Origin: Zygnema cylindricum
Taxonomy: Eukaryota > Streptophyta > Zygnematophyceae > Zygnematales > Zygnemataceae
Assembly (NCBI GenBank): GCA_037447655.1
Contig: JBBHKE010001060.1
Span: 37,123 to 101,122 of the forward strand
Direction of reading: 5' to 3'
Length of the DNA stretch: 64,000 nt
The notes under the pieces were generated by a model. That model made no database searches. It had not been told where the DNA came from and worked only from the letters and a program-made list of their open reading frames with translations. Below, piece by piece: positions 27,590 through 37,735 of this stretch. The translations under genes were made by a program, and so were the position numbers. Within the stretch, counting starts at the first letter, position 1. Each line of letters starts with the position of its first letter.

Positions 27590-27860
27590 TACTATTCCGT
27601 ACATGTAAACAAAAAATAAATTTCACATATATCGCAGTTTGTTCCATTTTCGTACATTTTCCGTATCTTTTCGTAATAGTCCGTACATTTTTGGTACAAT
27701 TCCGTACATTTCCGTAAAATTTTTGTTCAGTTTACCGGACACAAAGTACTACGAAGTGCAACGTATCTTTTCGTCAAAATTCGTACATTTACCGTACAAA
27801 ACCGTACAGCTATAGTAAAATACCGTACAGTGTCCGTGAATTAGCCGTTCAGTTTACCGG
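27590..27860. repeat. irregular CGTACA-rich cluster
   Basis: About fifteen occurrences of CGTACA or CCGTA followed by T-runs, with irregular spacing and two copies of GTTCAGTTTACCGGACA. A similar cluster lies at 56,130-56,450. No coding region is supported. Confidence 0.6.
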
Positions 27861-28052
27861 ACAAAGAGTACATCGCGTTTTTTTACGATTTATTCGAAAT
27901 TCACGAACTATACGTTTTAATCGGGAAAAAGGAAAAAATCTCGCGATTTGAACAACTGTGTTTTTTTCTAAGTTATGGATGAAAACGACAGAAAATAACT
28001 GTAACTTTAGCGCATGCGAAAGTACCTTAAGTGGTGAAAAAAACAGCAACAC

Positions 28053-28273
28053 TACACCGTGTATCGCTATTAGTGTTATATTGTTTTCGCCACTTAAAAC
28101 ATCTTTTATCCGTACACATCTGTCCGATTCTCAATTTATGACCGTCAATCGGAAGCTGTGAATCTTACCTTTCAATATCAACCGTCCGATTTAATAACCG
28201 ACATACGTGTATGGAGAAAATACGTTTAAAGAGACCAAAAAAACATCAACACTAATAACGATTCACGGTTGTA
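28053..28273. mobile_element. TA-flanked MITE (Tc1/mariner-like family)
   Basis: Starts TACACCGTGTATCGC and ends ACGATTCACGGTTGTA. It contains the family blocks ACATCTTTTATCCGTACACA and CGTGTATGGAGAAAATACG. Confidence 0.75.
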
Positions 28274-28790
28274 GTAACGATCGGTGGTGTAGCATTTTTT
28301 TCAGTTTTTCGCATCCCTCGGGATTGGTCCCGAGTCGGTATAGCGTGACGTGACGATCTGAGACGACGTGGCCTAAACCGACAACCCCATCCAATTTGAA
28401 TCAATGCTTGAACTACAAAGGGCCACGTGGCAAGCTGAGTTCTTTAGAACAAACGTACTGTACTATTTTTTTTTTTTTCATTTTTTGTACCTTCTCGGCA
28501 GTCAAAAGTTCAAAGCCTAAAAAGTACATAAATCTTGAACGTACTTTCCACGGACGGTCCGGATCCATCCATCCCAAACCTTTGGGAAAAGGTCACCGTA
28601 ACCCTAAAATTTTATCTATCTTTTTTTTTATTTTTTTCTTCTCTAGTATTTTTGTTTTGTTTTCAGGTCTTGTTCCTTCTTTCCTTCTCTCTCTCTCACT
28701 CTCCCTCCCCTTCCCCTCCCCCCCCTCCGTCTCTCTCTCTCTCCTTTCGTCGGCTGCCATGGCGTCTGTGATGCCACATGGAGTGGTGAC
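28274..28790. other. unique stretch before the EB1 tail duplicate
   Basis: This sequence between the two EB1 copies has no counterpart in copy A. It is T-rich, then CT-rich from 28,680. ATG codons at 28,759 and 28,774 are out of frame with the EB1 exons downstream; the ATG at 28,791 is in frame. If the duplicate has its own promoter, it should be here, but none was recognised. Confidence 0.4.
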
Positions 28791-28829
28791 ATGTTCCTCT
28801 CGACACGGCCTTTGTGTATCTCCGGTAGG

Positions 28830-29060
<231 letters not shown>

Positions 29061-29495
29061 CTTCCTGTGTTTTCTTTTCTACCCTCTTATTTCCCCCTCT
29101 TTTACTCTCCTTCATCCTTCTCTTTTTCTCTTTCCTGTCCTCTCTCTTTCTCTCCTCTCTTCTCCCCCCCCCCCCCCTTCTTTCCTCTCTCCCCTTCTTT
29201 TTGGATTTCCAAATTAAAGGCCTCCATTGTGACTGCTCCTTGTATTACTGCATTCTTAAATGAAGGTACTTTTTTTTTATATTTTTAGCTCCCGTATTTT
29301 TTGTTCATCTAAATCGAAACTTTTTAGGAAAAATGGAAGGCAAAGAAATATCTTTTTCTACACTTCTGACATTTCTTCTCGCACAGTAAATACTTGATAC
29401 CAAGAATTAAATCGAAGTTTTAATGGATTAACCCATCTTAACTTTTATTTTTTCGGTTTTCTTGTTAATTAATTTTTTTCTATATTTATTTTCAG

Positions 29496-31270
29496 CAAAA
29501 AAAGTTGCACCGACTAAACAGCCTCTGGGAACTTCCAACCGACAATCGATGTCTCCTCGACAGGATCAGAAAATTGAGGAGCTGACAACAGAGGTAAATC
29601 TTAATGTAATTTTGATCTCTCTCTCTCTATCTCTCACACTCTCTCGCTCTCTCCCACTCCTCCCTCTTCCCCTTCTTACTGACTCTCTCTCTCTCTCTCT
29701 CTCCTTCTCTCTAGCTCTCATACACACCAAAGGTTTACCCCTGTATTGAGGGTAAATTGTTCAATTTGTACAGAGGTTTGGGTAAGTTAACGAACGGTCT
29801 GACCAAAAGTTGTATGATTTTACCCTCAATATTAGGGTAAATTTTGTCAATGTAGTTACCCCTATTGAGTTGGTGAATTGACTTTTGTCATAGTGATCTG
29901 TTCCTTAGTTTGCGAAATGTTTTTGATCTGCTTCGGTCGCTTATTAACTTTTGTCTGTTTCTAGTTTCTGCCCGCATCTTGTCACCTAATAGGTAGCTTT
30001 TGTTTTTGAAGTTCTTTTTTTTTCGTCAAGTTTGTCTGTTTCTGTCTTTGATGGACCTTTTGGTTTTTTAGTCCGCTTCTTGTCAACTTTTGTGTATTGT
30101 ATTGATTTTTCTCCTATTTAATAATTCGAGGTTTGTCCTTTCTTCCTGGCCTGACATGTCGATTTTGATTTTCTTTTTCTTTCTGTTTCTGGTCAGTTGA
30201 CTGACATGAAGGTGACTGTGGAGGCGATTGGTTTGGAACGAGATTTTTATTTTGACAAATTGCAAAATATCGAGCGATTGTGTAAAAGTCCCGTCATGGC
30301 CACTGAGGTTTGTACTCTCTATTTGTACTCTCTACTTAGTGGGTTTAGCTTTGAAAAACCCTAAAAAAGACCTATTATCTTTAAAAGCTTTTCTGAACAT
30401 TCCCCTAACCTTTTCAAAATGTTTCTAAATTTTTCTAAGTGTCTTTAGTTGGGAAAATTGTAAGAGCCCAGTAACTGTCGCAGGTATCATTGTATTCACA
30501 CAAAGTTCAGAAACTGCATAATTTTGTAAATTAAGTACATCTTTTCCGTACGATTACGTTAATTACTGACCAGTTTCGGGAGTAATTGCGTACATATGAT
30601 TACCGTGTCCTTGGTGTTTCTAAGTGTCTCCAAATGCTTCTTAATGTTTTCAGATGTCTACAAGTCTCTCTCAATGTCTCTGTATGTTTCTAAATTTCTC
30701 TGAATCTCTCTAAATTTTGCCACATGTCCCTGAATGTCTTCAAATGCTCCTGAGTTATTTTTAGTTGTCTCAGCGTCCATAAGTGGCTCTAGATGTCTAA
30801 GTGGTTTTAACTTTTTTTTTTTTTTCTAGATGTCTCTAATGTCTCTAAATGTCTCTATGCCTCTATATGTCTTGTTGTCATTAAATCTCTCAAAATGGGT
30901 CGAAGTGCTTTTTAAGTGCTCTTACGACGTTTTTGTTCTAACGATTTTGGATGCCTCGAAATGATTCCTAAAGTTCCCCAGATGTTTCAAAACTCTTCTA
31001 AAATAGCTCCATATGTTGTTAAATTCGCAGGCTTCCACTGCAATCAAGAAGATACTATACGCTACAGAAGAAGAATCTCCTGGAATTCTCGGAAAAGCTT
31101 TGGCTATCCTCCAAAAAGAAGATACAAATCAGCAAGAAGATTCGAGCAGTTCTCCTCCGATGTTAATTGACGCTTCGGATTCAAACGATAACAACTTTCT
31201 CATTGGAGGAATACTTTCGTCCAATCTTTCTGATATGGGATCTCCATTAATCTCACGGCCCAGTTACTAA
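29496..31270 (+). CDS. EB1 tail-only duplicate (EB-homology domain exons)
   Basis: Exons 29,496-29,593, 30,197-30,307 and 31,031-31,270 repeat EB1 exons 6-8 with the same splice sites and phases. Their 148 encoded residues differ from the full gene only by Val to Ile near the end (SPLI for SPLV). No CH-domain exons precede them, so a product could dimerise and bind partners but not microtubule ends. All splice sites, the frame and the stop codon are intact, which is unusual for a dead fragment beside introns that have drifted. Three readings are open: an independent short gene with a first exon near 28,791-29,265, an alternative 3' end for EB1 by splicing from exon 5, or a young pseudogene. 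The sequence cannot decide among them. Confidence 0.6.
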
Positions 31271-32389
31271 AAAAATCGTGACTATCTTTATTAAAGACAG
31301 GAGGAATTACCGTTATGTGGAAAGCGTACGATGGGAAAAAAGATAAAGAAACGATGGAAACGATTTTTATCCACGAATAAGAAGAGCTCCTTTATTTGAT
31401 GAGCTAAGCAAGCTTGTATTATCATTTGGAGCCCCATATATTTACATATGTATAATATATATGCGGCTTAGGGATCGACATTTTTTTGTTTTGAGTTTGC
31501 ATCATGGTATTGTTGTGAATACGCAGATTCAAGATGTCTCCTTTTACTTTCTTTTTCTTCTTTTTTCCTGTACTTATTTTAGGTTATGAGATATAGATTT
31601 GCCTGAAAGTTTTTTAAAGGTTTGGAGAGAGGGGAGAAGTGAGAAGTGAGAGGAGAGTGGGGAGAGGGGAGAGGGGAGAGGGGAGAGGGGGGAAGGGAGA
31701 GGAGAGAGGGGAGAGAGCGAGGAAAGGATGTTCCAAAATTTTGTGTTGGATCTTGTTATTTCACTTGCAAGAGAAACTCCTTTTCTTATGTTGCAAGGAA
31801 CACTCCAAAAAAGAAGAAATTTTTCTAATTGATTTTTTAAGTGTTTCGATTGAAATTCAATCCTTCAATGGTGAAAGATGTGTTTCTTTGCCGTATTCAT
31901 TGATGTGCTTAATTCATTGTGTGGTTTAATTTTGCTTTTGATTTTTATTATTATTATTATGTGTTACGCAGCTCGTTATTTTAATTTGCGTATTCACGTC
32001 AATATATTTTTGTTCCTCGACTAAAAGCCCCTTAAAAAACACGTTTGTTTTATCCAAATGGGACCATTGCATCAATTCCACAAAATTGAGGATCTTTAAT
32101 AAAATGTCGTCATCATGATGATCATCTTTGTATGTCTTGTGCATCTTTATATATACTTCTCTTGAGAAAAAGTGGCAATGAAGAATTAAAAGGAAATGAC
32201 AAAGAAACCCACAGTTATACAATTAGTGATTTCAATGAATCTCCAAAGAATGTTGCAACTCAATATAGCACTTATAATTTGAGACAGAACTGCCGCAGAT
32301 TATGTCTAATGCAGACCACATGTGTAGCCATAACATCCACTCCTTTGACTTGAAAACAAGTTAGGTTTTGCCTGGCCGAACTAATATTA

Positions 32390-34178
32390 TAACATTAGTA
32401 GAGAGGGGGGGCGACTTTATTAAAAAGCGCGATGGTAAACCATCTGAGTCCATAGGAACAAAATGAAGTAGCATTTCTAAAACTGAAAGAACCACATGAC
32501 AAGGGAATAAACAAAAAGGAAAATCAAGGCAAAACCGACGGAAATACGAAAGGATGGCAAGGAAATTGAAAATACCCAAAAAAGCAAAACCCAGCAAGCA
32601 AAACATCAAAGGAAAAATCTAACTCGTAAGAAAAAACAAAAAAAAAGGATCCCCAACATAACTAAAAATCTACCGAAAGCAACCACGTAGGTCCCCAAAT
32701 CCCGGAGGAGCACGAGGAGGAAGTTCCAGAACACGCCGTCGATCCATAACGGTAATAGACGATCGAAGTAATATAGAAGCCAACACCCGTTGTAGGGCCA
32801 CGGAAAAACGTTGACGAAAAAAAGAAGTAAGGACTGAAACAGGGGCTCCCAGGTCTCGCCTCTCGAACGAGCGCCGACCACAAGTACGGAAAAACTCATC
32901 GAAAGCCACACCCAAACAACCAAATATCTCGACTGCCATCGGAATGAAGTCATCCATAGCATCGCGATGGGCATAATCACGCCCCTTACTTTTAGCCGCG
33001 TCACGGGCAACCACTCCCACATGCCGAGCCGCTTGGTTGACGACTATGGTTGAGGAAGGGTTCGCCACAACAGTGTCACCAAATGTACGACGCGCACCAT
33101 CAAGTAATACAAGATCGATCCAACGCGAAGGAATAATGTGAGAGACCTCCCGGCGAACAGAAAAATCCCCCCTCAGAAGCGATAGTAGCGATGGTGACTC
33201 GAATCGTGTCGTGCGCTTGAATTAACTCGCGCCCGTGGGAGCAACGAAGCAAATGGACACCGTCGGGCTCAAGAACGTGGCCACAGGAGCAAACAAGTGA
33301 GCCAAGCAAAGGTGGGTGAGGGAGGCCAAGCCGGAACCTAAGGGCCGTCGTGAACTGAGCCGGGGTGAAACGAAGAGTGGATAAGATAGGGACAGCCAAT
33401 AGCCAAGCTCCAGAGCCAGGTCCGCCACAAGACAGGAAGCGTGCACGCGAAGAATTGGAAGGAAGCGCCTCGAGAAGCTGGGATTTAATAGCGGCGACAA
33501 CCCGATCAGAAATGGATTCTTGAACACGCGCAACTGATGTCGTAACAAGAGTGGAAAACATCGGCATGTCCTCGATAGCCGACGGATTAAGAGAATGTGA
33601 TGCATCCAAAGGGGACCGTTGGAAGGCGAGCTCACCATCTGAAATACGGGGAACCATGACCGCAAGAATAGGAGTGTCCCCAACCACAAAACGAGAGAGA
33701 ATAGTGGAAGCAACAAGGCAACAACTTCCCCAATAGGCGGCTGGAGCAACACTCGCCGTTGAGAGTAAACCCAAACCGGCGGCCGAGACTGGAAGAGAGG
33801 CTTAGATGCGTGCCGCGGGCCCAGACTCGCGATCAAAAGCTCCACGACCCAACAAAGTGTGGAGGACATCCATAAGACGATCATCGAATGCGGAAAGTGA
33901 GGACACACAGGATGGGGTGGGAGGGGAAGTGCGAGTAAGGTAGGAGGGTCGGGCCGGGAAACAGCGTGTCAGAAGAGCAAAGGCCACCTGGGGATCAGAA
34001 AGGTGAGGAAGGTTGTCCGCGTGGGACAAATCTGTCTGAAGAGCGGAATCGAGGAATTTCGTGACGTAGGGATCGGAACCAAGCGGACAACCCAACACCC
34101 GAATGCCTTTGGTAGAAGGAGGAGTCTGAAAACCACAAGGGGGAGTGAAAGAAAGAGGAATAGGACGTGGGGACCAAA
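32390..34178 (-). mobile_element. 5'-truncated RLE-type non-LTR retrotransposon
   Basis: A minus-strand fragment of 1.8 kb is bounded by a perfect 8-base direct repeat, TAATATTA (32,382-32,389 and 34,179-34,186). It encodes the C-terminal third of a non-LTR element. A post-RT region (34,098-33,802; GCPLGSDPYV, LSDPQVAFALLTRCFPA) continues after one in-frame stop at 33,802 into 33,774-33,100 (SCGGPGSGAWLLAVP, RFTPAQFTTALRFRLGLPHP). A Cys/His finger follows (CSCGH … HLLRCSHG). After a frameshift near 33,100 comes a restriction-like endonuclease-type end (33,068-32,670; SKGRDYAHRDAMDDFIPMAV). R2/CRE/NeSL-type elements are known to carry such a finger plus endonuclease at the C terminus. The copy is dead: truncated, with one stop and one frameshift. 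Confidence 0.85.
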
Positions 34179-34297
34179 TAATATTAGTTGTTGCTAATTG
34201 TTCAAAATTATGGAAAGAGCATATATATTTGTCTAAGTTCTAATGTGTTTGCTTCTTAAAGCACAAGTCCTACTCAGAAGTTTGGACCAATCATCTC

Positions 34298-34525
34298 TAC
34301 ACCGTGTATCCCTATTAGTGTTAGTGTTAACGATTTTTTTCGCCACTTAGAACATCTTTTCTCTGTACACGCCTGTCCGATTTTTAGATGGAGATTGCCA
34401 ATTGGAAGGTGGAAATCTTAGCTTTCAATCGCAACCGTCAGATCCAAATTCCGACACACGTGTACGGAGAACATATGTTTTAAGTGGCAAGGGAAATATT
34501 GACACTTATAGTGATAAAGGGTGTA
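34298..34525. mobile_element. TA-flanked MITE (Tc1/mariner-like family)
   Basis: Starts TACACCGTGTATCCC and ends GTGATAAAGGGTGTA. It is the copy-B counterpart of 26,913-27,138, carried along in the tandem duplication. Confidence 0.75.
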
Positions 34526-34687
34526 GATGATAAATCGTATCAATGACCTTTAGTGTGGCATATATTCATGAACCATGCAGAGATCCCGTTTTTTATTTGC
34601 TTTTAGGTAAGGAGTGTACTTTTTCTTTCTATTTTTAGAGTACGGAGGAGTGTTTAGCATAGCTATGTTTTTTTTTTGTTTCTTTGA

Positions 34688-35806
34688 TAGCCTATTCCCA
34701 CCTGAGCATTTGTAACTTTTTGCCCATTCTGATGATTTTCCCAAAATTCATCGAAAAACGGGTCTTGTTCACACCAAAATTTTGGCACGTAACTCCGATT
34801 TAAGGTGTCTTGTGACATGTCACACGCTTTGACGTCATCAAACATAGAATGAATGTTCGAAGGACGACGACGATGGTTCAAAGTTGGACAGTTTTCCCCT
34901 CGAAAACAATGAAATAGCCTTTCGGATGTTGTTTTTGCTTCGTCGGCTTTTGGGTTTACCGTTGGCCTGTTTTAATGAAAGACGCAACCTTATCCCGACT
35001 TCAATATCCTATTCCCACCGGAGCATCTGTAACCTTTTGCCCATTCCGATGATTTTCCCAAAACTCATCGGAAAACATGTCTTGTTCACACCAAAATTTG
35101 GCACGTAACTCCGATTGAAGGTGTCCTGTGACACGTCACACGCTTCGAGGTCATCAAACATAGGCGCGAAATCAAACCTGCAGATTTTCAAACTTACGGA
35201 CGACAACAGTGGGTCAAAGTTAGACAGTTTTTTCGCACGAAAACAATGAAATAGCCGTTTGGATGTTGTTAATGCTTCGTCGGCTTTTGGGTTTACCGTT
35301 GGCCTGTTTTAAAGAAAGACGCAACGTTAATCCGACTTTAATGTCCTCAAATGCTTTGAGGAAGTTCTATTGTACGATTTTCCGAGAACTTCCGAGAACA
35401 ACAAAGTCGGTGCTCTGAAAGCCGTACACTATTCGAACGCCCGTCTGTTCCAAACGTGATTTTTTTTTCGGTAGGAATAGGCTTTCAGAGCACTGACTTT
35501 GATGTTCTCGGAAGTTTCCGGAAAATCGTGCAATAGAACTTCCTCAAAACATTTGAGGATATTGAAGTCGGATTAACGTTGCGTCTTTCTTTAAAATAGG
35601 CCGCGGTAAACTAAAGAAGCAAAAAAACAACATCGGCGGCTTTATTTTTTCGTGCGAAAAGCGTCTAACTTTGCCTTGTTGTCGTCAGTAAGTTTAATCT
35701 GCGGGTTTGATTTGCCTATGTTTGATGACCCAACGTCAATGGCATGTTACTCGGAAGTATATGGGAAAATCTTCGAAAGGCAAAACAAATGCCGTGGAAT
35801 AGGCTA
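34688..35806. mobile_element. foldback element with repeated inverted arms
   Basis: It starts TAGCCTATTCC and ends GGAATAGGCTA. The left side has two tandem copies of a block of about 320 bases (about 34,690-35,005 and 35,006-35,345), sharing GATGATTTTCCCAAAA, TCTTGTTCACACCAAAAT and CGTCGGCTTTTGGGTTTACC. The right side (about 35,465-35,806) is a single inverted, more diverged copy. The centre contains the inverted pair GTGCTCTGAAAGCC / GGCTTTCAGAGCAC. Copy A of the tandem duplication lacks it and shows the empty site near 27,293. The duplicated flank may be TGA (three bases). No coding capacity. Confidence 0.8.
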
Positions 35807-36039
35807 TGAGTTTCTATTTTTGCCATTTGTTAAGCGTGAAGTCGTTAAGGATTTTGTATCTTTAACCTTTAATGGTCGTCAACAGTCTTACATTCCAATT
35901 ATACGGTGAAAAGTATAATACAGTATATTATAAAGTACTATTATACACCGTACTATCTTTTTTGACAATTATACGTACTGTACCTCGATGGTTTAACCTC
36001 GATCTTATCGAATCTACAGTAAACATGTTTTTCAAAAAG

Positions 36040-36122
36040 AAAAAAAAAACAGTACGGCCTTGTACGAAAATGTACTTTTTCTGGTAAACAGCCTCACTTT
36101 TCGCCTGATGGAGGTTCACCCT
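36040..36122. mobile_element. end fragment of TAA-flanked element family
   Basis: AACAGTACGGCC … TCACTTTTCGCCTGATGGAG … GTTCACCC followed by TTA. It matches the termini at 960-1,045, 1,870-1,945, 49,812 and 57,256 in reverse complement. Confidence 0.55.
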
Positions 36123-36299
36123 TATGTGTACCTCGATGGTTTAACCATCACTTTTTTCCATAAATGTCCTATGCGCACAAAACGCACGGAGTAAACTAAC
36201 GATTACTACGCACAGTGCGCATTAAACAATTTCAAACTTTTAAAATTCGTAGGTAAAATTCGTACTCTTTTAACAAGTACTAATAAAAATTCAAATATT

Positions 36300-36670
36300 C
36301 AATACCGTAAAAAAACTGATAAATGCAACGAACTAGCGGCGAGCGCCGGAATTTACGGCGTTTCCAATGGCGGCTTCCTTCTGAAGACGGAGTGGAGGAC
36401 AGATGAAAATACGCGCGCGCAAATGAAACAAAACGGCTCAAGGAAGCCACCATTGGAGACGCCATAAATTCCGCGGCTCGCCGCTTAGACAAAAATGCGC
36501 GTGCGAGAAGCCATAAATTCCGCGGCCCGCCGCCCAGATAAAAATACGCGCGCGCAAATGAAGCAAAACTGAACAAGGGGTGAGCGGCTGAATTCACGGC
36601 GTCTCCAACGGCGGCTTCCTTCTGAAGACGGAGTGGAGGACATAAAAAATACGCGCGCAAATGACGCAAC
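36300..36670. repeat. GC-rich repeated and inverted blocks
   Basis: A CGGCG-island in AT-rich DNA. The block GGCGGCTTCCTTCTGAAGAC occurs in direct orientation at 36,370-36,389 and 36,611-36,630. The preceding arm (GGCGTTTCCAATGGCGGC) has an inverted counterpart, GCCACCATTGGAGACGCC, at 36,447-36,464. AATACGCGCGCGCAAATGA recurs three times. No gene is supported despite an open minus-strand frame. Confidence 0.75.
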
Positions 36671-37030
36671 GCTTTTTTTTTTTTAGTCCGTACAATTTCC
36701 TTACAGTATGTGATGTACGAAATTTACGAAAGCTATGAAACAAACGAATACTACGTAGTTTTCGTAAAAAAGTCCAGAACCGTACGAATTGGACATCTAT
36801 GCTTTTTTCAGTTTTTGGAAATAAAATCGTCTGCTATCATATTTGTTATTTGGACACTTACCAGGTCAACGGCAAACTTGCGACGAAGTTTACCAGCCGG
36901 CAAACAGGAAACGTGCAACCATATTTAATGTGACAGTCCTGCCAAGGACGGGGCAGAGGATTTTTTTTTGTTTGTCGTTTTCTTTTGTAACAAATCCTTC
37001 ACCTAAGCTGGTAAGTAATGGCATATGTAG

Positions 37031-37251
37031 TACACCGCCAATCGCTATTAGCGTGTAGGTTTTATTAGCGTATACTATTATTTAGCGTGGTGTACGCTAA
37101 TTGGGAATTTGGAAATTTTGGAAGAAATCGATTACTCTAATTAGGAATTAGGGATTTTTTTAAATAGTGTGGATAATTCTATTTGAGAATAAAAACAAAA
37201 AAAAGCGGGACGGGATTAGCGTACACAACGCTAATAGCGATTGGCGGTGTA
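37031..37251. mobile_element. TA-flanked MITE with perfect inverted ends
   Basis: The first 24 bases (TACACCGCCAATCGC…AGCGT) are the exact reverse complement of the last 24. The 221-base body is AT-rich and non-coding, with GTACGCTAAT blocks. The interior (CTAATTGGGAATTT) differs from that of neighbours such as 37,403-37,625 but resembles 1,220-1,412, so there are two subfamilies. Perfect ends suggest a fairly recent insertion. Confidence 0.85.
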
Positions 37252-37402
37252 CTGTAGCACCTACTGTAGCAAGTGCCAAGTGGCAATATGGTAAGCTCAA
37301 GCAAAAGTGTCATCATCCACTTTAGCTTCGCTCATGGACGTCATGATCCAGCAATACCGATACGGAGATGCCCATGCACCGATATGACTGTGAGCTGTAC
37401 TG

Positions 37403-37625
37403 TACCACCGCGAATCGCTATTAGCGTTGATGTTTCTTTTGCCACTTTTGATACATCTTTCTCCGTACATACTTGTTGGATTGTGGATCTGACGGTTGTT
37501 ATCGAAAGGTAAGATTCTCAGCTTCCGATTGACGATCTCAAATTGAAAATTGGACTAGTGTGCACAGAGAAAAGATGTTTTAAATGGCGAAAAAATTACT
37601 AACCCTGATAGCGATACACGGTGTA
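37403..37625. mobile_element. TA-flanked MITE (Tc1/mariner-like family)
   Basis: Starts TACCACCGCGAATCGCTATT and ends AGCGATACACGGTGTA. It carries the CATCTTTCTCCGTACATAC block of the larger subfamily. It lies just 110 bases upstream of the ZW10 start codon, so it may sit in that gene's promoter or 5' UTR. Confidence 0.78.
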
Positions 37626-37735
37626 CTGTACATCGTGTATCGGCCTCTTGTGACGCACACCGATGTGGTTTTTTTATATATTATTAGATTCCCTTAGCCC
37701 TAAAAAAGTAAAGCTTTACAGCCAAACACTCTGCC

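Noticed and set aside
32606-33022. 138-codon minus-strand frame
   Set aside because: Another frame of the non-LTR retrotransposon's endonuclease region; the frame with SKGRDYAHRDAMDDFIPMAV is the relevant one.
36280-36669. 129-codon minus-strand frame in GC-rich island
   Set aside because: The sequence consists of repeated and inverted blocks; the frame reflects high GC and repeats, with no recognisable domain.
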